A DNA stretch of 64,000 bases from contig JBCCHV010000012.1 in assembly GCA_039028635.1 (NCBI GenBank), forward strand, positions 56,236-120,235. Reading direction: 5' to 3'. This DNA is from Acidobacteriota bacterium (GTDB lineage Bacteria > Acidobacteriota > Thermoanaerobaculia > Multivoradales > JBCCEF01). Both the position numbers and the translations under genes were made by a program. This document shows, piece after piece, positions 1 to 6,757 of the stretch. The notes beneath the pieces were generated by a model, which was not told where the DNA came from, did not search any database, and saw only the letters and a list, made by a program, of their open reading frames with translations. How positions within the stretch are numbered: position 1 is the first letter of the stretch; the number at the start of each line of letters is the position of its first letter.

Positions 1-2564
1 GGCGCTTCGTCAACCTCATCCGGTCGACTCTGCGCACCAACTTCTTCCAGCTCGGCGACGACGGCGAGGCCAAGGACTACCTCGCCCTCAAGCTCGATTC
101 GCGGTCGGTTCTCAAGCTCCAGGAGCCGCGGCCGGCCTTTGAGATCTTCGTCTACTCGCCGTCCGTCGAGGCGGTGCACCTGCGTGGTGGCCGGGTGGCC
201 CGCGGCGGCGTGCGCTGGTCCGATCGGCGGGAAGACTTCCGCACCGAGATCCTCGGCCTGGTGAAGGCTCAGCTGGTCAAGAACGCGGTGATCGTGCCGG
301 TGGGCGCCAAGGGTGGATTCGTGGTCAAGGGATCCAACGAGCCGACCCCGGAGGACGGTGTCGAGGCCTACCGCACCATGATCCGGGCGCTGCTCGACGT
401 CACCGACAACTTGGTCCAGGGAGAGGTGGTGCCGCCGTCCCAGGTGGTGCGCCACGACGGCGATGATCCCTACCTGGTGGTGGCGGCGGACAAGGGCACG
501 GCGCGCTTTTCGGACGTCGCCAACGGCATCGCCCTGGAGCGCGGCTTCTGGCTCGGCGATGCCTTCGCCTCGGGCGGCTCGGCAGGCTACGACCACAAGG
601 CGATGGGGATCACCGCGCGCGGCGCTTGGGAGTCCGTCAAGCGCCATTTCCGCGAGCTCGGCCGGGATATTCAGAGCGAGGACTTCACCGTCGTCGGGGT
701 CGGGGACATGTCCGGCGACGTCTTCGGCAACGGCATGTTGCTGTCGCGCCACATCCGCCTTCAGGGAGCCTTCAACCACCTTCACATCTTCGTCGACCCG
801 TCCCCCGATGCGGCGACTTCGTTTGCTGAGCGTCAGCGTCTCTTCGCCCTCCCGCGGAGCTCCTGGGGCGACTACGATCGGGCCTTGCTGTCGCCCGGCG
901 GCGCCATCTACGAGCGCTCCGCCAAGAGCGTCGAGCTGACGCCGGAAATTCGTTCCCTGGTGGGACTCGAACGTTCGTCGGTGACTCCCGACGAGCTCAT
1001 CCAGGCCTTGCTCCGCTGTGCCGCCGACCTGCTCTGGTTCGGTGGGATCGGCACCTACGTCAAGGCCCAGGGAGAGACCCACGGCGCGGCCGACGACCGG
1101 GTCAACGATGGCCTTCGAATCAACGCTTCCGAGGTTCGCTGTCAGGTGGTCGGCGAGGGTGCCAACCTCGGCTTGACGCAGCGCGCCCGCATCGAGCTCG
1201 GTGCCGCCGGGGTGCGCCTCAACACCGACGCCATCGACAACTCCGCCGGCGTCGGGACCTCCGATCACGAGGTCAACATCAAGATCCTACTCGCCGACGT
1301 GGCCACCCGCGGCGACCTCGACGGCGAGCAGCGCAACGCCCTGCTCGAAGCCATGACCGAGGAGGTGGCCGACCTCGTCCTGCGCGACAACTATCTGCAA
1401 AGCCAGGCGATCACCGTCGAGCAGGCGCGGGGTCCGCGGGCCCTCGAGGCTCAGGAGGGGGCGCTGCGCCAGCTCGAGCAGGTGGGCCTTCTCGACCGCG
1501 AGATCGAGCTCTTGCCGGACGACGCCGAGCTCGACCGTCGGCGGGCCGCGGGCGAGGCGCTCACTCGGCCCGAGCTGGCCGTCTTGCTGGCCTACGCCAA
1601 GATCTTTCTCTATCGCGAGGTCTTGCTTTCCGAGCTGCCCGACGATCCGGCGATGGCGGCGGATCTCGCGGACTACTTCCCGCGGCCCCTACGCGAGCCT
1701 TATGGCGACGAAATTCAGAGCCACCGATTGCGCCGCGAGATCATCGCCACCGATCTCGCCAATAGCCTGGTCAATCGCGTCGGTCCGACCTTCGTCAGCC
1801 GCATGATGTCGGAAACCGGCGCCAGCGCTCCGGAGGTTGCCAAAGCCTTCGTGGTGGTGCGCGATGCCTTCGATCTGCGCTCCCTGTGGAGCGCCATCGA
1901 AGCGCTCGATCTGGCGGTCCCGGCGGCGGTCCAGCTAGCCCGTTTGCGCGAGGTCGGGGCCCTCCTCGAGAGCACCGTGCTGTGGCTGCTGCGGCGAAAT
2001 CCGCACGGCCTCGGAGCCCTCGCCGGTCGCATCGACGAGATCCGTCCGCAGGCCGCCGAGCTGCTCGGAGCGGGCAGCGACCTGTTGCCTCCGGCCTTGC
2101 GCGAGGGCGCCGACGAGCGTTGTCGCGAGCTGGTGGCGGAAGGTCTGCCCGAGCCTCTGGCGCAGCGCATCGCCGGGTTGCGGGTGGTGGCGGCGGCCTG
2201 TGAGCTGGTGGCGATCGCCAGCGACGCCGAAGTGCCGATCCTGGAGGCCGGCCGGGCCTACTTCGAGCTCGGCGCTCGCCTCGGTCTCGACTGGCTGCGT
2301 CGGCGTGCCGCCGCCCTCGGCGAGGAAGATCCCTGGCAAAAGGCCGCCGCCGAGGCTCTGGTCCAGGACCTCCAGGCGCATCAGGGCATGATCACCCGCC
2401 GAATCCTGACCACCGGTGCGGATGGCGAGACCTGGCTCGCCGAGCGTCGGCCCCAAGTACGGCGCTTCGACGAGCTCCTCGGCCGCCTGCGCGAGGCCCC
2501 CGAGGTCGAGGCCGCGATGATGACCGTCGCCAGCCACCACCTGCGCCTGCTCGCCGAGAGCTGA
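1..2564 (+). CDS. NAD-specific glutamate dehydrogenase, large type (3' part)
   Basis: Catalyses NAD-dependent oxidative deamination of glutamate to 2-oxoglutarate in the cytoplasm. The reading frame is open from base 3, so the gene begins outside the window; 853 C-terminal residues are visible. Seen: the segment GGVRWSDRREDFRTEILGL followed by KAQLVKNAVIVPVGAKGGF, which matches the catalytic-domain substrate/lysine region of the roughly 1,600-residue Bac_GDH family. A Rossmann-type GVGDMSGDVFGNG stretch and the long helical C-terminal domain specific to the large enzymes (LANSLVNRVGPTFVSRM) follow. It ends in TGA only 11 bp before the convergent gene. In this family the large N-terminal region, missing here, carries regulatory domains. 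Confident of the family; the exact oligomer and regulation cannot be judged. Confidence 0.93.
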   Translation, partial: RFVNLIRSTLRTNFFQLGDDGEAKDYLALKLDSRSVLKLQEPRPAFEIFVYSPSVEAVHLRGGRVARGGVRWSDRREDFRTEILGLVKAQLVKNAVIVPVGAKGGFVVKGSNEPTPEDGVEAYRTMIRALLDVTDNLVQGEVVPPSQVVRHDGDDPYLVVAADKGTARFSDVANGIALERGFWLGDAFASGGSAGYDHKAMGITARGAWESVKRHFRELGRDIQSEDFTVVGVGDMSGDVFGNGMLLSRHIRLQGAFNHLHIFVDPSPDAATSFAERQRLFALPRSSWGDYDRALLSPGGAIYERSAKSVELTPEIRSLVGLERSSVTPDELIQALLRCAADLLWFGGIGTYVKAQGETHGAADDRVNDGLRINASEVRCQVVGEGANLGLTQRARIELGAAGVRLNTDAIDNSAGVGTSDHEVNIKILLADVATRGDLDGEQRNALLEAMTEEVADLVLRDNYLQSQAITVEQARGPRALEAQEGALRQLEQVGLLDREIELLPDDAELDRRRAAGEALTRPELAVLLAYAKIFLYREVLLSELPDDPAMAADLADYFPRPLREPYGDEIQSHRLRREIIATDLANSLVNRVGPTFVSRMMSETGASAPEVAKAFVVVRDAFDLRSLWSAIEALDLAVPAAVQLARLREVGALLESTVLWLLRRNPHGLGALAGRIDEIRPQAAELLGAGSDLLPPALREGADERCRELVAEGLPEPLAQRIAGLRVVAAACELVAIASDAEVPILEAGRAYFELGARLGLDWLRRRAAALGEEDPWQKAAAEALVQDLQAHQGMITRRILTTGADGETWLAERRPQVRRFDELLGRLREAPEVEAAMMTVASHHLRLLAES

Positions 2565-2575
2565 AGGGTCGGGGG

Positions 2576-3202
2576 CTACTCTCGGCTGTCTTGCCAGGCC
2601 TTGGCGAGAGCGGTGACGAAATGGCCGCCGGCCTCCTCGGCGGTGGCGCCGTAGGCCAGGACGCCGTCTTCATGGCCGGCCATGATGATCAGGCCGCTGT
2701 TGCCAAAGGCCGGCTCTTCGGCCAGGGCTCGAGCCAACTCGACGGTGCCGTTGAGGGCGTCTTCGGGGGTCGCCGGCAGGCCTTGGGTAAGGCCCGAGCG
2801 CCAAATCTCCGGCGAGTGACCGTGGAAGACGGCGCCGATGGCGGGGTCGCGCTGGTAGAGGGCGCCGTGACTCAGGCTCTCGCTGGAGGGCAGCGACGGA
2901 CCTTGACTGGTGAGTCGATTGGCGGCCAAGTCCCAGCCATCGACCACCACCAGGTCCGACTCCGAAGCGGCTTCGAGATGAGACGTTTGGGAGGCGGTCA
3001 CCAGGAAGCTCTCTGAGCCCAGGCGCAGGCTGAGATTGCCGTAGGCGAGGCCCTCGTAGCGCTCCGGTTGGCGGCCGATCAGGCCGAGCCTCTGGAGGAC
3101 GCGCCGCCAGGCGAGCAGCGGTGCCACCGCCGCCATCGCTTCCTTGTCGAGGGGGCGCTGGCGGTGGTCGGCGCGAAACTGGAGGACCCCTTCACCAGGC
3201 AT
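2576..3202 (-). CDS. Class II aldolase/adducin-domain protein
   Basis: 208 residues with the class II aldolase/adducin fold: GNLSLRLG, a FLVTASQTS segment, PSSESLSHGALYQRDP and VFHGHSPEIW. In the family, histidines of the HxH region plus a later histidine bind the catalytic divalent metal in sugar-phosphate aldolases and dehydratases such as MtnB. Here one HGH is visible but the third ligand is not obvious, so the reaction is uncertain. A TAGACT lies 8 bp before the ATG on the minus strand, a possible -10 of a leaderless transcript. Faces the GDH gene tail to tail. Substrate not assigned. Confidence 0.75.
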   Translation of the reverse strand: MPGEGVLQFRADHRQRPLDKEAMAAVAPLLAWRRVLQRLGLIGRQPERYEGLAYGNLSLRLGSESFLVTASQTSHLEAASESDLVVVDGWDLAANRLTSQGPSLPSSESLSHGALYQRDPAIGAVFHGHSPEIWRSGLTQGLPATPEDALNGTVELARALAEEPAFGNSGLIIMAGHEDGVLAYGATAEEAGGHFVTALAKAWQDSRE

Positions 3203-3242
3203 GGCCTGGCAGTCTACTTCCTCTCTCAGCTTCGGAGGCCGG

Positions 3243-3686
3243 CTAGTCTTCGGGATCGCCGTTGTCGCGGGAGTCGTCCATGCTGTGGTGCATGAAGCGC
3301 ATCAAGCGGTGGAAGCCGCGTAGCATCTCGAGGAAGGCCTGCTCCTGTTCCGGGGGCAGGAGGCGGTCGACGCTCAGGATGCGGTAGACATCGAGGGAGG
3401 GTTCGCCGAAGACGTCGCCGGAGGGACCGGCGCCGCGGCGCGCCATGCCGGCGTAGGGCTTGCGCTCGGTGACGATTAGCAGGGCATCGTGGAGGTCCGC
3501 GAGGTCGACGCCGAGGGCCTCCATGATCTTCTCCAGGGTCTCGAGCGAGGGTTTCTGCTTGCCGGTTTCGTAGGCCGACAGCATCGCCTTGGTGATGCTC
3601 GCCGATTCCGCCACCTGGTACTGGCGTTTGTCTTGCTTGGCGCGGAGCCAGCGCAGGGCTTTTCCGAGTCCATCGAAAACGGGCAT
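3243..3686 (-). CDS. XRE-family HTH regulator (paralogue 1)
   Basis: 147 residues. The N-terminal 70 residues form an XRE/Cro-CI helix-turn-helix domain (GKALRWLRAKQDKRQYQVAE, then SITKAMLSAYETGKQKPSLE), so it should bind DNA. The C-terminal part holds LPPEQEQAFLEMLRGFHRL, which is shared with the regulator at 3976-4404 (LPPDLEQGFAEMIHGFRQI) and may be a dimerisation or sensing helix. The domain layout and spacing match the two other XRE genes of this window (3976-4404 and 56414-56869). The start ATG sits 6 bp after a TAGATT -10 with a TTGCCA -35, so the transcript is probably leaderless. Target genes unknown; autoregulation is likely from the inverted repeat in its promoter. Confidence 0.85.
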   Translation of the reverse strand: MPVFDGLGKALRWLRAKQDKRQYQVAESASITKAMLSAYETGKQKPSLETLEKIMEALGVDLADLHDALLIVTERKPYAGMARRGAGPSGDVFGEPSLDVYRILSVDRLLPPEQEQAFLEMLRGFHRLMRFMHHSMDDSRDNGDPED

Positions 3687-3692
3687 GGCTGC

Positions 3693-3721
3693 AATCTACT
3701 TGCTAACCGCCTTCGTGGCAA
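3693..3721 (-). promoter_or_regulatory. Sigma-70-type promoter of XRE paralogue 1 (leaderless)
   Basis: On the minus strand TTGCCA (3721-3716), 17-bp spacer, TAGATT (3698-3693), then six bases and the ATG at 3686. Spacing puts the predicted transcription start at or within a base or two of the start codon. Confidence 0.6.
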
Positions 3722-3740
3722 GATAAACCCTTTTAGATCA

Positions 3741-3845
3741 GAGACTTACAGTCTCGACAAATGTTCCCCTTGGAAATAACAAGGTACCGCCTCCTCGCGA
3801 CAAAAGGTGCGCTGCGTTGTCGAGGGTCGCGCACAATTTTCGACA
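3741..3845. promoter_or_regulatory. Candidate operator cluster between XRE genes
   Basis: A perfect inverted repeat GAGAC-TTACA-GTCTC lies at 3741-3755, upstream of the promoter of the gene starting at 3686. CGACAA or its complement TTGTCG recurs at 3755-3760, 3798-3803 and 3817-3822, with a near copy CGACAG at 3841; another CGACAA is at 4419-4424 in the promoter of the second XRE gene. The rest of 3687-3975 contains no credible gene. Repressor binding is inference from position. Confidence 0.45.
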
Positions 3846-3935
3846 GGACGGATATGCCGAGGATTATCCGCAGGCGCGAAAATCTGTCCGCCCGTTGAGC
3901 GGCGGGGTAATCCGCAGGGTGAGAGCCTTGGGCGC

Positions 3936-3960
3936 GATGCCGATGTTTGGCATCGGCATC
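3936..3960 (-). terminator. Hairpin downstream of XRE paralogue 2
   Basis: GATGCCGATG and CATCGGCATC form a perfect 10-bp stem with a 5-nt loop, 15 bp beyond the stop codon of the minus-strand XRE gene. There is no T-run after it, so it is either a U-less terminator or an RNA 3'-end stabiliser. Confidence 0.45.
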
Positions 3961-3975
3961 ACCGTTGAGAGGCGG

Positions 3976-4404
3976 TCAGGGCAGGCCGCGGCCGGTGCGA
4001 ATGGCGGTGCGGTACATGTAGCGGGAGATCTGGCGAAAGCCGTGGATCATTTCCGCGAAGCCCTGCTCGAGGTCCGGCGGCAAGTCTTCTTCGACGCCGA
4101 TGAAGGATTTGACGTCGACCCCCATCGCCTGCCCCGGGGCGGGATTGGCGGCGTACCCGAACTGCTGGGAGCGCAGGGGACGGTCGTTGACGACGTCGAG
4201 AGCGTCGTCGAATTTGCCGAGATGCAAGTCCAGTGCTTCGATGATCTTGCCGAGGCTGTCGAGGGAAGGCTTCTTCTCGCCGGTCTCGTAATTGCTCAGC
4301 ATGGCGCTGGTGATCCCGGCGGCGAGGGCGAGCTCCTTCTGGCTCTTGCCTTTCTTCTCGCGCAAGAGGCGCAGAGCTTTACCGATGTTCTCGAAGCGCG
4401 TCAT
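3976..4404 (-). CDS. XRE-family HTH regulator (paralogue 2)
   Basis: 142 residues from the ATG at 4404; the frame is open further upstream but MTRFENIGKALRLLREKKGK aligns with the starts of the two sister proteins, and a TACATT -10 lies 7 bp before this ATG. HTH domain: SQKELALAAGITSAMLSNYE followed by TGEKKPSLDSLGKIIEALD. The C-terminus repeats the LPP-xx-EQ-F-EM-GF pattern of the gene at 3243-3686, so the pair probably arose by duplication. Lies head to tail with its paralogue, with a 289-bp gap that carries candidate operators. Predicted DNA-binding repressor, targets unknown. Confidence 0.85.
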   Translation of the reverse strand: MTRFENIGKALRLLREKKGKSQKELALAAGITSAMLSNYETGEKKPSLDSLGKIIEALDLHLGKFDDALDVVNDRPLRSQQFGYAANPAPGQAMGVDVKSFIGVEEDLPPDLEQGFAEMIHGFRQISRYMYRTAIRTGRGLP

Positions 4405-4411
4405 GTACACC

Positions 4412-4440
4412 AATGTAGCGACAATCATCGCCAGAAGCAA
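4412..4440 (-). promoter_or_regulatory. Promoter of XRE paralogue 2 (leaderless)
   Basis: Minus strand TTGCTT (4440-4435), 17-bp spacer, TACATT (4417-4412), seven bases, ATG at 4404. A CGACAA/TTGTCG element (4419-4424) sits between the two boxes, where a bound repressor would block RNA polymerase. Confidence 0.5.
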
Positions 4441-4804
4441 CCGTAAGCCTCGTGGTTTCAGAGGGTTAGAGCCTTAGTTCGTGTGACTTACGGGGAAAAA
4501 ATTTTTTGGCAAGGGATAAATTTATCCTCGAATGGTATGAGGGCGTGATGGTCGTTTTCCAGGTAAGAAATTGCGGAAGGCGAGAACAAGGGGAGCTCGT
4601 ATTCTCCGATTCGGAGTGGTCGTCGAGTCAAGAAATCGCCGGTGCTGGGGGAGCAGGGCCGCCTGGCGTAGACCGTTCGTCTCGGAAGAGGTTCCGGGAC
4701 TCGCGCCACACTTCACCTCTATAATCTTGACGAATTTTATGGATAAATAGGTATTCTGTCCGTCTTTTCGGATAGGCAAATGACGAAAGCTCTCGGTGAG
4801 GTCT
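4441..4804. promoter_or_regulatory. AT-rich divergent control region
   Basis: No credible gene in this 364-bp gap between the minus-strand XRE gene and the plus-strand DUF3857 gene. It is strikingly AT-rich for this genome. It contains inverted repeat arms CCGTAAG (4441-4447) and CTTACGG (4487-4493), a 12-bp palindrome of six A then six T (4496-4507) and a 14-bp perfect palindrome GGATAAATTTATCC (4514-4527). These look like protein-binding or bent-DNA sites. Confidence 0.5.
4727..4757 (+). promoter_or_regulatory. Possible promoter of the DUF3857 gene pair
   Basis: TTGACG at 4727-4732 and TATTCT at 4752-4757 with a long 19-bp spacer. An alternative -10, TATAAT, is at 4720-4725 but lacks a matching -35. 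Confidence 0.35.
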
Positions 4805-6757
4805 ATGAGACTGACCACTCTCAGGGTTGACCGGAAGTGGGCCGCCCTCGTTCTCGGGGTTTTTCTGCTCCTCATGCCGGGGGACTCCTCGGCTGCGCGG
4901 GAATTTGCTCCCGTAACTGCAGCCGAGCGAGCCTTGGAATCGGTTGCTGGCTTCCCTTCGGCGCCTGGAGTCGTGCTCTTCGAACGGGGCTATTGCCGAT
5001 TTCGAGACGATTCCCGACACAAGACGTCGCGGCTCGAGGTCGAGGTGCGGATCAAGATCCTTGATCCGAGGGGCGTCGAAATCCTCGGAGAAGTCGAGAT
5101 CGAGCATGACAGGAGCCGGCGTCTGAGCGAGCTTGAGGCGCGAGCGGTGCACCCCGACGGTCTGGTCGACATGCTCGGTCCAGAGTCCATCTTCGAGGAA
5201 GCGAGATCTCAGCTTGCGGGTCGGTACGTGACGAAGATTGCTTTTCCAGGCCTCCGGGTGGGGTCGATCATCGATTACCGATACACCCTTCAGTGGAACA
5301 GTTCATGGTGGCTTGAACCATGGATATTCGGTCGCGAGATTCCGACTTTACGGTCTGAAATCACCTATGCAGTACCGGAGGATCTGGGCGTCAAGCCATG
5401 GCCACGGGTAGTGCCTGGGGTGTTCGTGAACGGAGCGAAGGACAGAACGCCCGAGGGGCGGATTCTTCGCTTCTGGGTTGAGAATTTGCCTCCGATTCCC
5501 GAAGAGCCGCTGTCGCCTCCGGCGGTCGACGTTTCCACCCATGTTGTCCTGCTACCGACCGAAGTCGCTGCGACCGGCGGACCGCTTCCCTTGATGGGTA
5601 GCTGGGAAAGCTCGTTGGCCATGCTGCGTCGTAGCCACAAGGTGGCGCAGAGGGACAACAGAAAGGTCCGCCGTCAGAGCAAGAAGATGGTGCGTGAGCT
5701 GTCCGGTACTCGGGAGCGTGTCCAGGCCCTTTGGCGATTCGTTCGGGACGAAGTTGACACCTCCGGTAGCTGGGGAGTATTCGCCGGCGAGCCGACACTG
5801 GACGAAGTTTTCGAGAACAAGGGAGGGCCGGCCGCCCACAAGGCTCTCCTGTTACATGAAATGCTGGAAGCGATCGATGTCCCGAGCAAACTCGTCCTGG
5901 TGGCGAACCGGAGACTTGGTGAGATCAATCGAGAGATGCCGAACCCGTTTCAGTTTCTGCACGTGCTGGTCTTGGTCTCGCTCGAGGACCAACCACTGTT
6001 TCTCGATCCCGTGAACCGGTTTGTGGACTTCGGAGAGATTCAGGCAGGGTTCGAGGGCACTCCCGGTCTGGTTCTCCCTAATCGAGAACCGAAGTTTGTG
6101 GAGCTGCCGAGGTCGTCGGCCGAGGACAGTGAACGGTTTGCTCGGACTCGGTGGAGTATCGATACTGCCGGCGGGGTTTCGGGAGTTGGTGAGCTGCTTC
6201 TTACGGGTCACGAAGCTGCAGCGCAACGATTGCTCGACCTTTTCGGAGATTCAGAGGAGCGCTGGTCCGAAGTCTTGAGTGAGAATCTTCCGCGCTTCGA
6301 GGTCTTCGAGATTTCGGTCTCGGAGACCTCGCTCAAGGGTTATCAGGTGAGCTGGAGGGTCCGTCTGCGGGACGAGGAGATCTTGGGCGATGAAGTTCGA
6401 TTGCAGCCAAGTAGGCCCCTTGGGCTGACCATCCAACCTTTTGTCCTGCCGCCTCACGAAAGGCGCACGGCGGTGAGGCTCGACTTCGCTCGCACCGAGA
6501 GGCTCGAATCGACGATCACCTGGCCTGAGGGCTGGTCGATGACGGCGATTCCGGAAGACCACTTTTCGGCGAGCCGAGTTGGCAGGTCGAGCCAAAGTGT
6601 CGAGCTCGACCGGGTCGGGCGCCAAGCCACCTGGGTCCGTGTCGTGGAGATCAGGCAGCCCGAGGTCGATCCGGGAGGCCCGTATGCCGCGCTTCGGCAG
6701 CTCTATGAGGCCACGGTGCAGGGAGATGCTCAGGCTTTTGTTCTCTTGGCGCAGTAG
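4805..6757 (+). CDS. Secreted DUF3857/transglutaminase-like protein, catalytic Cys missing
   Basis: 650 residues from ATG 4805 (GTG at 4796 is also possible). Signal peptide MRLTTLRVDRKWAALVLGVF then LLLMPGDSSA. Residues about 45-240 match DUF3857 (LEARAVHPDGLVDMLGPES, KIAFPGLRVGSIIDYRYTL). Residues about 290-400 match a transglutaminase-like core, with His in FLHVLVLV (about 384) and Asp in FLDPVNRF (about 400). Where active relatives have GDCKDK, this protein has GGPAAHKA (about 340), so the nucleophilic Cys is absent and thiol catalysis is not expected. A C-terminal beta-rich domain follows. Overlaps the next gene, its apparent active sister. Likely periplasmic or surface role; precise function of the family is not established. 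Confidence 0.82.
   Translation: MRLTTLRVDRKWAALVLGVFLLLMPGDSSAAREFAPVTAAERALESVAGFPSAPGVVLFERGYCRFRDDSRHKTSRLEVEVRIKILDPRGVEILGEVEIEHDRSRRLSELEARAVHPDGLVDMLGPESIFEEARSQLAGRYVTKIAFPGLRVGSIIDYRYTLQWNSSWWLEPWIFGREIPTLRSEITYAVPEDLGVKPWPRVVPGVFVNGAKDRTPEGRILRFWVENLPPIPEEPLSPPAVDVSTHVVLLPTEVAATGGPLPLMGSWESSLAMLRRSHKVAQRDNRKVRRQSKKMVRELSGTRERVQALWRFVRDEVDTSGSWGVFAGEPTLDEVFENKGGPAAHKALLLHEMLEAIDVPSKLVLVANRRLGEINREMPNPFQFLHVLVLVSLEDQPLFLDPVNRFVDFGEIQAGFEGTPGLVLPNREPKFVELPRSSAEDSERFARTRWSIDTAGGVSGVGELLLTGHEAAAQRLLDLFGDSEERWSEVLSENLPRFEVFEISVSETSLKGYQVSWRVRLRDEEILGDEVRLQPSRPLGLTIQPFVLPPHERRTAVRLDFARTERLESTITWPEGWSMTAIPEDHFSASRVGRSSQSVELDRVGRQATWVRVVEIRQPEVDPGGPYAALRQLYEATVQGDAQAFVLLAQ

Noticed and set aside
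4506..4724. 72-residue plus-strand frame (and an overlapping minus-strand one) in the AT-rich gap
   Set aside because: No ribosome-binding site or recognisable similarity, and the region is full of palindromes and promoter-like sequence.
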